Assembly: GCA_964522445.1 (NCBI GenBank)
Contig: CAZFUY010000022.1
Location: 1 to 29,736, forward strand
DNA: 29,736 nt
Reading direction: 5' to 3'
DNA from: CAZFUY01 sp964522445
GTDB taxonomy: Bacteria > Pseudomonadota > Gammaproteobacteria > SZUA-229
Shown here: positions 8,659-16,230 of the stretch, piece by piece
Numbering within the stretch: the stretch's first letter is position 1
Layout: every line of letters begins with the position of its first letter
The notes under the pieces: model-generated
What the model was told of the DNA's origin: nothing
Seen by the model: only the letters and a program-made list of their open reading frames with translations
The model's database searches: none
Translations under genes and position numbers: made by a program

Positions 8659-9000
8659 CTAACTGCCGCATTTGCCTTCTTTTTTCTCCATTTTTTTCTT
8701 CATAGTGCCACCGCATTTACCGTCACTTTCTTCCTGGTGTTTTGCTCCACATTTAGATGCTTTTTCCTTCTTCATGCTATTGCCGCATTTGCCTTCTTTT
8801 TTCTCCATCTTTTTTTTCATAGAACTGCCGCCGCACTTGCCTGCACCACACTTGCCATCATTACCCGCTAGCTGCATCTGGTTTGTAGATAGATCAGTCA
8901 TTCCAAATGGATTTTCAGTTGCCTGAGTGATTGGGCTGGCTGCCATTAAAAACAGGAAGCTTAGAGCTGAAACTAGTGACTTGTTAAATAATTTGGCCAT
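8659..9000 (-). CDS. KCG-repeat secreted peptide, HvfA/bufferin-type RiPP metallophore precursor
   Basis: Protein of 113 aa with a signal peptide (hydrophobic 8-21, cleavage near ITQA, residue 27). The mature start NPFGMTDLSTNQMQLAG is followed by six KCG motifs, with cysteines at 51, 56, 72, 84, 96 and 111. MKKKMEKKEGKCG occurs twice. Signal peptide, NPF..L...QLA and repeated EGKCG/DGKCG are the pattern I know from HvfA-family precursors. In those, an MNIO (DUF692) enzyme converts EGKCG cysteines to oxazolone/thioamide groups that bind copper in the periplasm. No DUF692 or DUF2063 partner gene is in this window. A DoxX gene, common in such loci, is the next gene downstream. The family call is good; modification is inferred and would need enzymes encoded elsewhere. 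Confidence 0.75.
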   Translation of the reverse strand: MAKLFNKSLVSALSFLFLMAASPITQATENPFGMTDLSTNQMQLAGNDGKCGAGKCGGSSMKKKMEKKEGKCGNSMKKEKASKCGAKHQEESDGKCGGTMKKKMEKKEGKCGS

Positions 9001-9034
9001 CTTTCTTATACCTTTAATTTAGTTGGGAGGATTT

Positions 9035-9062
9035 AAAAAAACGCTATTCAGTCTAGCGTTTT
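9035..9062 (-). terminator. Intrinsic terminator or leader hairpin between DUF1841 gene and KCG peptide gene
   Basis: AAAACGCTA (9038-9046) pairs with TAGCGTTTT (9054-9062) across a 7-nt loop. On the minus strand the stem is followed by a T-run. It lies 81 bases after the DUF1841 stop and would end the rnf-nth operon. Only 34 bases separate it from the KCG peptide start, too few for a complete promoter and leader, so that gene's promoter may lie upstream of the hairpin. Confidence 0.75.
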
Positions 9063-9143
9063 CAATGTTAGATTGACAGATGTATTAGTCTTAAGTTCTA
9101 GAAAAAGATCACAGAATTGATAAGTTTATTTATTGTTTTGCGG

Positions 9144-9566
9144 CTAATTGCTACCTGATTTTTTCTTTAAACACAATAGATAGGTTGTTTCATCAGGCAT
9201 GGTTCCCTGTTGTTGTGACTGCCAGATTGCTTCTGCCAGGCACTCCATCATGTCATGTTCCGCTTCATGGCTGGATTTATATTTACTGGTTAGCGCCTGG
9301 TAGCAATCGCGTATGCCATTAGGACGATTGGTTGCCAGTTGCTCTCTTAAACCTAAATGCATGCCCATATGTAAAAAGGGATTTGTCTGTCCTGCTTCGG
9401 GTAGAAAATCAGCTTCCAGTTTATCCAGTGCTTTATGATATTCAGGATGCTCTTTAATGACTTCGGCTATTTGTTGTTCCAGAGGGCTTAATAGCTGCTT
9501 TTGCTGGAATTTGTTCCACGCGTCAGCGTATGCTTTGCGTAACTGGTTTCTATCATTACCAAACAT
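9144..9566 (-). CDS. DUF1841 family protein
   Basis: Protein of 140 aa matching the DUF1841 pattern: start MFGNDRNQLRKAYADAWNKF, middle NPFLHMGMHLGLREQLATNR with closely spaced His residues, then HEAEHDMMECLAEAIWQSQ near the C-terminus. The conserved His and Glu residues could suggest a metal site, but no activity is known to me. Its ATG overlaps the nth stop by one base (TAATG), so the two are translationally coupled, and the gene closes the rnf-nth operon before the hairpin at 9035-9062. Confidence 0.82.
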   Translation of the reverse strand: MFGNDRNQLRKAYADAWNKFQQKQLLSPLEQQIAEVIKEHPEYHKALDKLEADFLPEAGQTNPFLHMGMHLGLREQLATNRPNGIRDCYQALTSKYKSSHEAEHDMMECLAEAIWQSQQQGTMPDETTYLLCLKKKSGSN

Positions 9567-10201
9567 TACTCAATCTCTTTTTTATTAAACTCGCACAGAT
9601 CTTCAATTGTGCAGGCGCTACATCTTGGTTTGCGTGCAATGCAGGTATAACGGCCATGCAGTATAAGCCAGTGATGAGCATCCAGTTTGTATACTTCGGG
9701 CACAAATTTTATTAGTTTCTTCTCAACATCTAAAACTGTTTTTCCCGGTGCTATTTTTGTGCGATTAGACACACGAAAAATATGTGTATCAACGGCAATA
9801 GTTGGGTGGCCAAAAGCTGTGTTGCGAACAACATTAGCCGTTTTTCGTCCTACACCTGCCAGTGCTTCGAGAGCCTGTTGATCGTCAGGGACTTCTCCAT
9901 CATGTTTATCAAGTAAAATTTTGCATGTCTTAATAATATTTTTGCCTTTGGTATTATATAAACCAATGGTTTTGATATATTTCTTTAAGCCTTTCTCGCC
10001 CAGTTTTAAAATAGCCTGTGGTGTATTGGCAACGGGAAATAAAATACGGGTTGCTTTGTTAACACTTTTGTCTGTTGCCTGAGCTGATAATATAACAGCA
10101 ATTAATAATTCAAATGGTGTGTTGTAATTAAGTTCAGTTGTGGGATTGGGGTTTTCAGATTTTAAACGTGCAAAAATTTCTTTGCGTTTTTGTTTGTTCA
10201 T
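9566..10201 (-). CDS. nth: Endonuclease III
   Basis: Base-excision repair glycosylase/AP lyase of 211 aa that removes oxidised pyrimidines and cleaves at AP sites. The helix-hairpin-helix LEALAGVGRKTANVV carries catalytic Lys120, and Asp138 is in TIAVDTHIFRVSNRT. The C-terminal [4Fe-4S] loop is Cys187-x6-Cys194-x2-Cys197-x5-Cys203. These are the same positions as in the E. coli enzyme. It starts 6 bases after the rnfE stop, reproducing the rnfABCDGE-nth order known from enterics and other gammaproteobacteria. Confidence 0.97.
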   Translation of the reverse strand: MNKQKRKEIFARLKSENPNPTTELNYNTPFELLIAVILSAQATDKSVNKATRILFPVANTPQAILKLGEKGLKKYIKTIGLYNTKGKNIIKTCKILLDKHDGEVPDDQQALEALAGVGRKTANVVRNTAFGHPTIAVDTHIFRVSNRTKIAPGKTVLDVEKKLIKFVPEVYKLDAHHWLILHGRYTCIARKPRCSACTIEDLCEFNKKEIE

Positions 10202-10207
10202 ATTGTT

Positions 10208-10894
10208 TTAATTTGTAGGAGCGGCTTTAGCCGCGACCTGTATTGATTTATTTCTTTCTACTTTTTTATCAATAATATTTTTCATCGCAATAATTAAACC
10301 CAGGCCAATAAATGCGCCCGGTGGTAAAATAGCTAATAACAAACCTGAATAATCTTCAAATAAAACAATAGTCCAGTTTTCGGCAATGCTGCCAAACATT
10401 AAATGTGCATCGGCAAATAAAGTGCCTCGACCAACAACTTCTCGCATAGCACCTAATGTGACTAATACAGCAGTAAAACCTAAGCCCATCATTAGCCCAT
10501 CTATCGCTGAAGGTAATACTTTATTTTTAGAAGCAAAAGCTTCGGCGCGTGCAAGAATGCTACAGTTGGTGACAATCAATGGAATAAAAATCCCCAGTAT
10601 ATTGTAAAGATCATAAAACCAGGCATTCATGGATAATTGAATCGTTGTTACGATTGATGCAATGATTAAAACAAAAACAGGCACGCGTACTTCAGGGCGA
10701 ACCCAGTGACGAATCATGGATACGGAAGCATTAGATGCAACTAAAGTAAGCAGGGTTGCCAGACCAAGACCAAGGCCATTAATAACAGTGCCTGTTACTG
10801 CCAGTAAAGGGCATAGGCCAAGTAATTGCACCAGGGCAACATTATTGTTCCACAGTCCGTTACTGGTTATTTCGTTGTAGTTGTTGTCTGACAT
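10208..10894 (-). CDS. rnfE: Rnf electron transport complex subunit E
   Basis: Inner-membrane subunit of 228 aa with six hydrophobic segments, paralogous to RnfA. NNVALVQLLGLCPLLAVT near the N-terminus and IIVTNCSILARAEAFA (about 104-119) are the paired half-repeats that hold Cys near the membrane [2Fe-2S] site shared by RnfA and RnfE. The last residues (QVAAKAAPTN) are encoded by a REP-like element at 10215-10236 that reaches into the frame, so the extreme C-terminus is acquired rather than conserved. The gene follows rnfG by 17 bases and precedes nth by 6. Confidence 0.96.
   Translation of the reverse strand: MSDNNYNEITSNGLWNNNVALVQLLGLCPLLAVTGTVINGLGLGLATLLTLVASNASVSMIRHWVRPEVRVPVFVLIIASIVTTIQLSMNAWFYDLYNILGIFIPLIVTNCSILARAEAFASKNKVLPSAIDGLMMGLGFTAVLVTLGAMREVVGRGTLFADAHLMFGSIAENWTIVLFEDYSGLLLAILPPGAFIGLGLIIAMKNIIDKKVERNKSIQVAAKAAPTN
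10215..10236 (+). repeat. Single REP-like element inside the 3' end of rnfE
   Basis: GTAGGAGCGGCTTTAGCCGC plus GA; the 22 bases are identical to those at 26900-26921. It begins with the GTAG tetranucleotide typical of REP elements, followed by a palindrome GCGGCTTTAGCCGC. Here only one arm is present. Read on the minus strand it encodes the end of RnfE. Confidence 0.85.
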
Positions 10895-10911
10895 ATTTTA
10901 TTAAATAAATG

Positions 10912-11535
10912 TTACTTTGCTTTGCCTAATAATTTTTTCCGGTTTTGACTAAAGTATATCAAAGACCGATGTACTGCTTTCACCACTGCGCGAGGGGTAA
11001 TTGTTGCACCGGTGAACTGATCAAAAACACCGCCATCACGTTTTACTTTCCAGCCATTGATATCTGGCCTGTTCAGTGTTTTTCCATTAAAACTAAAAAT
11101 CCAGTCACTGCGTTTAGCTTCCAGAGCATCACCCAGTCCTGGTGTTTCATTATGATATACAACACGCACACCCGCTAACGTGCCATTGGCATTTATACCT
11201 ATCAGTAATTTTATTGCGCCATTATAACCATCTGGTGCAATTGTTGAGAAAACAATGGCAACAATTTTATTATCTTTTTTTGCAAGATAAGCAATGGACT
11301 CTTCTTTCTGCCCCAGTTGATTACTGGCTTCCAGTTTAAGTGTGTCGCTAATCAAATCGTTATCATATGTATCAGCTGGTAATATTTGATTTAAATTACG
11401 TAACATAGCGCGGCGTTCATTGTCGGCTATTTTACCGGCTGTTGCTTCATAAGTAATGCCCACTATGCTGCTGCCAAGAATGGCAAATAGCATCAGTAAA
11501 AAACTGGTCGCTGCAATTTGTTTTCCTTTATTCAT
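10912..11535 (-). CDS. rnfG: Rnf electron transport complex subunit G
   Basis: Membrane-anchored flavoprotein of 207 aa with one N-terminal membrane segment (about 9-28) and a periplasmic FMN-binding domain. The ApbE-type flavinylation motif Dxx(S/T)GAT is present as DQFTGAT (172-178), so FMN is expected on Thr178. The stop of rnfD overlaps its start by one base. In the complex it passes electrons between RnfD and the remaining cofactors. No apbE gene is in the window, so the flavin transferase must be encoded elsewhere. Confidence 0.95.
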   Translation of the reverse strand: MNKGKQIAATSFLLMLFAILGSSIVGITYEATAGKIADNERRAMLRNLNQILPADTYDNDLISDTLKLEASNQLGQKEESIAYLAKKDNKIVAIVFSTIAPDGYNGAIKLLIGINANGTLAGVRVVYHNETPGLGDALEAKRSDWIFSFNGKTLNRPDINGWKVKRDGGVFDQFTGATITPRAVVKAVHRSLIYFSQNRKKLLGKAK

Positions 11536-12623
11536 TACAGATGCTCATCCTGTTTCTTTTTACTGTGATGAGGTAGTTCAGTCCAGTGGTGGCCAAATGC
11601 TCTGGGCATGGTGTAGTAATCGAGTAGAGGTACGGCCATATTCATAAGTAGTACAGCAAATGCAATGCCATCGGGATAGCCGCCCCAGGTGCGAATAATA
11701 AAAATAAAAAATCCTATGCCCATGCCAAATAACCAGCGGCCTCTGGGTGTTGTGCTGGCTGTTATTGGGTCGGTGGCAATAAAAAATGCACCGAGCATAA
11801 TGCCGCCGCTAAATATCTGAAATATAGGGGGGGCAAAACTGGAGTAGTCGTAAAGTGCAAAAATATTGGAGAGAAAAAGTAAGCTTAATAAAAGCCCCGC
11901 AGGAATGCGCCAGTCAATAATCCGTTTGTAAGTCATCCATAAACCGCTAGCCAGAAACAGGCCATTAATCCATTCCCAGCCAATGCCACTTACTGAGCTA
12001 AACATAGCGCCATATATTTTATGCTGGTGAATATCATTAATACTAAGTTCTAAACCTAACTGGGTTTTTAGTGTGTCCAGAGGGGTGGCCATAGTAATGC
12101 TATCCCAGCTTAAACCAGCCGGCACAGTACCTGTAAAAATAACCTGTAGTGTCTGCATAAAATTTAGCTGGGTGTAACCTTCCAGCATGGGGGGAACCCA
12201 TTGTGTCATTTCCAGAGGGAATGAAATGATTACGACAACATAACCAACCATGGCTGGATTAAAGGGATTAAATCCAAGGCCACCGTATAAATGTTTACCA
12301 AAAATAATGGCGAAACAAACAGCAATGCCTGTTAGCCACCAGGGGGCAAGTTGTGGAAGTGCAAGCGCCAGTAAACAGGCAGTAAGAATCGCGCTGCCAT
12401 CCAGTAAATATATTTTTAAAGGACGCTTACGTAGAGTTAGCATGAGAGCTTCACAACTTAGAGCCATTACGCTGGCAAGCAGCATGTTTATAACTATGCC
12501 CCAGCCAAAGAAGTAAATAGTTGCTGCAATGCCGGGAGTCATAGCCAGCAAAACTTTGCGCATAATTAAATCAACGCTGTTGGCGGGTATATGATGAGGC
12601 GAGCTTGCTGTTTTAAATTTCAT
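11535..12623 (-). CDS. rnfD: Rnf electron transport complex subunit D
   Basis: Polytopic inner-membrane subunit of 362 aa, NqrB/RnfD family, with about nine hydrophobic segments. A flavinylation motif reads DSITMAT (174-180), matching Dxx(S/T)xAT with Met in the usual Gly position, so covalent FMN is expected on Thr180. GFNPFNPAMVGYVVV (117-131) and FIATDPITASTTPRGRWLFG near 280-300 are family signatures. It couples electron flow to ion translocation across the membrane. rnfC ends 11 bases upstream and rnfG overlaps it by one base. Confidence 0.95.
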   Translation of the reverse strand: MKFKTASSPHHIPANSVDLIMRKVLLAMTPGIAATIYFFGWGIVINMLLASVMALSCEALMLTLRKRPLKIYLLDGSAILTACLLALALPQLAPWWLTGIAVCFAIIFGKHLYGGLGFNPFNPAMVGYVVVIISFPLEMTQWVPPMLEGYTQLNFMQTLQVIFTGTVPAGLSWDSITMATPLDTLKTQLGLELSINDIHQHKIYGAMFSSVSGIGWEWINGLFLASGLWMTYKRIIDWRIPAGLLLSLLFLSNIFALYDYSSFAPPIFQIFSGGIMLGAFFIATDPITASTTPRGRWLFGMGIGFFIFIIRTWGGYPDGIAFAVLLMNMAVPLLDYYTMPRAFGHHWTELPHHSKKKQDEHL

Positions 12624-12634
12624 GTATAAGTCAT

Positions 12635-14284
12635 TTATTCTGTTTTTGAAGTCTGTCTGCGTTTATCAGCTTCATCAATTTGTTTTTGCTGCTCGGCTGT
12701 CAGTTTATCTGTGTTTTCAGGCTTTGCATTTATGCTTTCTTTTTTCTTTTTAGCGCGTTCCATTGCGGCGGTAATGGCTGCTTTTTTAGGATCAGTTTTA
12801 TCGCTGTTTGCTTCGGCCTGCTTTTTCTTTGCCAGCATTTCTTTTTTCTTGCGTAGACGTTCTTCACGTTCTTTCTTTTCACGATTTAGTCTGGCTTCGC
12901 GGAACTCGTGACGATCTCTGGCATGATCTGATTTTAGGCGCTCATGTTCCTGATTCCATATTTCAGTTTTAGCAAAACGATAATATTGCACCAGTGGAAT
13001 ATGGCTAGGGCAAACATAAGCGCAGCAGCCACATTCGATGCAGTCAAATAAATGATAATCCTGTACATGATCGAAATTTTTTGAGCTGGCGTGCCAGTAA
13101 AGTTGTTGGGGTAATAAACTGACAGGGCATACTCGGGTGCATTCGCCACAGCGAATACAAGGCATGACTTTATCGGATGTGCGTTGCTCTGCAGATTCAA
13201 CCAGTAAACAATTACAGCCCTTAATAATAGGTAGCTGATCTGAATTAAGTGTAAAGCCCATCATGGGGCCACCCATTACCAGCATATCTGCTGAGTTATT
13301 GTAGCCGCCACTTTGTTTAATTAATTCGGCCATCTGGGTGCCGATTAGCACATCCATATTTTGAGCCTGTTCAACACCTTCGCCAGTAATTGTAACGATG
13401 CGTGAAATAAGTGGTTCGCCAAAATGAATGGCGCGATGAACAGCCGCAGTTGTTCCTACATTTTGTACAATAATGCCAATGTCTACTGGTAAACCATCGC
13501 TGGGAACTTCTTTGCCCGTGAGTATTTTTATTAGCTGCTTTTCGCCGCCTGTTGGGTAAAGTGTAGGCACGGAAACAATATGTATATTTGCCAAACTTGA
13601 TTTTTTAAGCGCTGTTTCTAAATTATTTATGGCTTCGGGCTTGTTATCTTCTACCGCAATCAAACAGTTTTTTGCGCTTAATGTATGTAATAAAATTTCT
13701 ATGCCTGAAATAATTTCACTGGCACGTTCCCGCATTAGCATGTCGTCGCATGTAATATATGGCTCGCACTCAACACCATTAATTATGAGTGTTTCGATAG
13801 CATGATCTGGGCCGGGATTAAGTTTTACTGATGTAGGAAAAGCTGCACCACCCAGGCCAACAATACCCGCGTGGCGAATTTTATTTCGAAGATCAGACGC
13901 GGATAGTTTTAAATAATCTTTAGCGGGTTCAAGCTCGATCCATTCATCTTTACCATCGCACTTTATAACAATACATTGAGTTGATAGTGATGACGGGTGT
14001 GGTGCTGGGTATAAACCAATATCTGTAATAACGCCTGAACTGGGTGCATGTATGGGGGCGCTCACATAGGCTTTGGGTAAAGTAAGCATTTGGCCTTTTA
14101 ATACTTTATCGCCTGTTTTTACCAGTAACTCGCCTGACTCACCAATATGCTGATGAACAGGGATAATTAACTGTTTGGGTAGTGCAGCTTTAACAATAGG
14201 CGATGCTGTTGATATGGCTTTGTTGCCGGGAAGCTGCAGGCCGCCATGAAAGTGTGACAGGAGATGAGGGATTCTGGATGACAT
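12635..14284 (-). CDS. rnfC: Rnf electron transport complex subunit C
   Basis: Peripheral subunit of 549 aa that takes electrons from or gives them to NADH or ferredoxin. In order it has the N-terminal RnfC/NqrA-like domain, a glycine-rich nucleotide/FMN-binding region (GIVGLGGAAFPTSVKL at about 140-155), a SLBB domain, and two [4Fe-4S] motifs at Cys376/379/382/386 and Cys415/418/421/425. The C-terminal 100 residues are a Lys/Glu-rich helix, shorter than in E. coli RsxC. I chose ATG 14284 over an in-frame ATG at 14344. The later start reads MSSRIPHLLSHFHGG as in the family, has AGGG from the end of rnfB at the right distance, and avoids a 59-base overlap with rnfB. Confidence 0.95.
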   Translation of the reverse strand: MSSRIPHLLSHFHGGLQLPGNKAISTASPIVKAALPKQLIIPVHQHIGESGELLVKTGDKVLKGQMLTLPKAYVSAPIHAPSSGVITDIGLYPAPHPSSLSTQCIVIKCDGKDEWIELEPAKDYLKLSASDLRNKIRHAGIVGLGGAAFPTSVKLNPGPDHAIETLIINGVECEPYITCDDMLMRERASEIISGIEILLHTLSAKNCLIAVEDNKPEAINNLETALKKSSLANIHIVSVPTLYPTGGEKQLIKILTGKEVPSDGLPVDIGIIVQNVGTTAAVHRAIHFGEPLISRIVTITGEGVEQAQNMDVLIGTQMAELIKQSGGYNNSADMLVMGGPMMGFTLNSDQLPIIKGCNCLLVESAEQRTSDKVMPCIRCGECTRVCPVSLLPQQLYWHASSKNFDHVQDYHLFDCIECGCCAYVCPSHIPLVQYYRFAKTEIWNQEHERLKSDHARDRHEFREARLNREKKEREERLRKKKEMLAKKKQAEANSDKTDPKKAAITAAMERAKKKKESINAKPENTDKLTAEQQKQIDEADKRRQTSKTE

Positions 14285-14285
14285 T

Positions 14286-14843
14286 TTATGCCCTCGGCGC
14301 TGTGGTGAGTTCAGGTAAAGGCCAGCGCCAGGTATCAAGTTCAACCTTAACAGGAGTAATGTGAATACAATCTACAGGGCAGGGAGGGATGCATAAATTA
14401 CAGCCAGTACATTCATCTTCAATAATGGTATGCATCTGTTTTGCTGCGCCTAAAATAGCATCTACAGGGCAGGCCTGAATACATAAAGTGCAGCCGATGC
14501 AGGTTTTTTCGTCAATCACTACAATTGTTTTTGTTGGAGTATCATCGTGTTCTGTATCCAGTGGTACAGGCTCAACACCCAAAAGATCAGCCAGTGCCAG
14601 CATGGTTACCTCGCCACCCGGTGGGCACATATTAATTTCGGCTTCACCATTAGCAATGGCTTCAGCATAAGGTCGGCAACCCGGAAAAGTACATTGACCA
14701 CATTGAGTTTGTGGCAGTAGTGCATCTATTTTATCGACCACAGGGTCGCCTTCAACATGAAAGCGAATAGAGGCGTAGCCCAGTAAAATACCAAATAAGG
14801 CAGCAATAAAAGAAAGAGTGGCAACGGCGATAATAATAGACAT
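14286..14843 (-). CDS. rnfB: Rnf electron transport complex subunit B
   Basis: Iron-sulfur subunit of 185 aa with one N-terminal membrane helix (about 3-23). It has a [4Fe-4S] Fes domain with Cys48, 51, 56 and 73 (CGQCTFPGC...NMCPPGG), and two ferredoxin-type clusters at Cys115/118/121/125 and Cys145/148/151/155. It passes electrons from RnfC towards the membrane subunits. It follows rnfA by 3 bases and is followed by rnfC at once, so the operon is tightly packed. Confidence 0.96.
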   Translation of the reverse strand: MSIIIAVATLSFIAALFGILLGYASIRFHVEGDPVVDKIDALLPQTQCGQCTFPGCRPYAEAIANGEAEINMCPPGGEVTMLALADLLGVEPVPLDTEHDDTPTKTIVVIDEKTCIGCTLCIQACPVDAILGAAKQMHTIIEDECTGCNLCIPPCPVDCIHITPVKVELDTWRWPLPELTTAPRA

Positions 14844-14846
14844 GGG

Positions 14847-15425
14847 TTATTTGATTAACCCCATAAAACCCATAAATGCGAGTGACATAATACCCGCAGT
14901 AATTAAGGCAATGGCATTGCCCTGAAATGCTTCTGGAACATCCGCAACTGCAATGCGTTCGCGCATGCCCGCAAATAGAACCAGTACCAGGGAAAATCCC
15001 AGTGATGCACCAAAGCCATAAAAAGCGGATTCCAGAAAGCCGTGTTTTTCCTGCACATTTAAAAGAGCCACGCCTAATACCGCACAGTTAGTGGTAATCA
15101 GTGGCAGGAAAATACCTAAAACGTTATAAAGTAATGGACTGGTTTTGTGTACCACCATTTCGGTAAATTGCACAACAACGGCAATTACCAGAATAAACAT
15201 AATGGTGCGCAGGTATTCAAGATGCAGGGGCAGCAAAATATATTCATTAACAAAATAACTGCATATAGACGATAAAGTCAGTACAAAAGTAGTTGCCATG
15301 GCCATGCCCATAGCCGTTTCCATTTTGCGAGAAACGCCCATAAAAGGACACAGGCCAAGAAATTTGACCAGCACAAAGTTATTAACCCAGATGGTGCTAA
15401 CAAGAATTAGAGCGTATTCAGTCAT
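14847..15425 (-). CDS. rnfA: Rnf electron transport complex subunit A
   Basis: Inner-membrane subunit of 192 aa with six membrane segments. WVNNFVLVKFLGLCPFMGVS (13-32) and LITTNCAVLGVALL (about 108-121) are the two pseudo-symmetric motifs with the Cys residues that, with RnfE, hold the intramembrane [2Fe-2S] cluster. It is the first gene of rnfABCDGE-nth-DUF1841. Its promoter should lie in 15426-15560, where TATAAT occurs on the minus strand at 15491-15496, without a clear -35 box. Confidence 0.96.
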   Translation of the reverse strand: MTEYALILVSTIWVNNFVLVKFLGLCPFMGVSRKMETAMGMAMATTFVLTLSSICSYFVNEYILLPLHLEYLRTIMFILVIAVVVQFTEMVVHKTSPLLYNVLGIFLPLITTNCAVLGVALLNVQEKHGFLESAFYGFGASLGFSLVLVLFAGMRERIAVADVPEAFQGNAIALITAGIMSLAFMGFMGLIK

Positions 15426-15535
15426 TAAATCTAATTTTAAAAATTAATTAACCCATTATATTAGCAAATTATGGAATATATGGCCTGCTTATTATAAGGG
15501 ATAAATATATTGTATATACAGATAAGCGGTATTGA

Positions 15536-15704
15536 TCTCAAAGTGTTTTTTTGAGTTAATGAATCCTTTCCCGCTCAAAAAAGATTCTCATACTAATTGG
15601 GTATCTAATATTAGGAAACGCTTTGAGATTCGGGTCAAACAATTAGCAATAGCGTGGGAAATCCGTGTGTTACGGGGCCGGCCTTATTAAGGTCGGCTTT
15701 TTTT
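15536..15704 (+). ncRNA. Candidate structured small RNA upstream of the REP pair
   Basis: The 445 bases between rnfA and the DsrC-like gene contain no gene but much pairing potential. ATCTCAAAG (15536-15544) is complementary to CTTTGAGAT (15621-15629), and TTTTTTTGAG (15546-15555) to CTCAAAAAAG (15574-15583). ACGCT (15618-15622) is complementary to AGCGT (15651-15655). A good terminator with seven T ends it at 15704, so the strand is plus. A shorter RNA from about 15615 is also possible, using TAATAT near 15606 as -10. It does not match 6S RNA, SRP RNA, tmRNA or a riboswitch that I know. Confidence 0.4.
15677..15704 (+). terminator. Intrinsic terminator of the candidate small RNA
   Basis: GCCGGCCTT (15677-15685) pairs with AAGGTCGGC (15689-15697), including one G-U, over a 3-nt loop ATT, and is followed by TTTTTTT. 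There is no coding gene upstream on this strand, so it must end a non-coding transcript or an antisense one. Confidence 0.8.
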
Positions 15705-15764
15705 ATGTGCAGGATATTAGATTTTAAGCGGAATCATGAATGACAGGGAGCAGCAATAGCTGAA

Positions 15765-15843
15765 TTTTCTGTAGGAGAGGCCTTTAGCCACGAAATCTTT
15801 TTGCTCAGTTACCAATCGTGGCTAAAGCCACTCCTACAGAAAA
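15765..15843. repeat. Inverted pair of REP-like elements
   Basis: One arm begins GTAGGAGAGGCC (15771-15793) and the other ends GCCACTCCTAC (15816-15837). The pairing extends outward through TTTTCT/AGAAAA. The spacer is about 22 bases. It is a diverged copy of the family at 10215 and 26897. It lies just downstream of the DsrC-like gene and could end transcripts from either side. Confidence 0.8.
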
Positions 15844-15870
15844 TAGACTTTGGCTTATATAATGAGTTTT

Positions 15871-16230
15871 TTAGTGAACAGAACCAAAAGAAAGATCATT
15901 GCAGTTTGGCGGCAAAGGTAAGCCAGCGTATTTGCAGCCTTGTGAAACAGGGCCATGGGGAAACAACATATAAAGATATTTTCGTCCATTCCATTTGCCA
16001 AACTCAAATTCCATTACATTAAGTAAAGTTCTGGCGTTATATCCCTGACCATTTTTATCGTAGTATTTTCTTAAATAAGCTAATACTTTTAAATGTTCTG
16101 CTGTTAATACCTGGTTATCTTCTTCGGCATATTTTTTAGCGAGTTCTATAGACCAGTCAGCTAATTCAATAAGATAACCAGAGTTTGTTTCAGTTTTTTT
16201 GTATTCCTGATATTGAGTTGTTTGAGTCAT
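15871..16230 (-). CDS. DsrC/TusE family sulfur-carrier-like protein with C-terminal extension
   Basis: Protein of 119 aa. The family pattern is clear: SGYLIELADWSIELAKKYA at 17-35, LTAEHLKVLAYLRKYY at 42-57, YLYMLFPHGPVSQGCKYAG at 85-103. Two cysteines, Cys99 and Cys110, are separated by ten residues like the CysB/CysA pair of DsrC. In ordinary DsrC, CysA is the second-last residue on a flexible arm; here nine more residues (NDLSFGSVH) follow. The family carries persulfide or trisulfide sulfur between proteins in sulfur oxidation (DsrC) or tRNA thiolation (TusE). No dsr or tus genes are adjacent. It is divergent from the globule-protein locus. AGGAG precedes the start. Confidence 0.82.
   Translation of the reverse strand: MTQTTQYQEYKKTETNSGYLIELADWSIELAKKYAEEDNQVLTAEHLKVLAYLRKYYDKNGQGYNARTLLNVMEFEFGKWNGRKYLYMLFPHGPVSQGCKYAGLPLPPNCNDLSFGSVH

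Noticed and set aside
12635..14344. RnfC start at 14344
   Set aside because: It would overlap rnfB by 59 bases and add 20 non-conserved residues. ATG 14284 has a proper AGGG site.
15536..15704. 6S RNA, SRP RNA, tmRNA or a c-di-GMP/TPP/cobalamin riboswitch
   Set aside because: No conserved core of these families could be found, so only an unnamed candidate RNA is reported.
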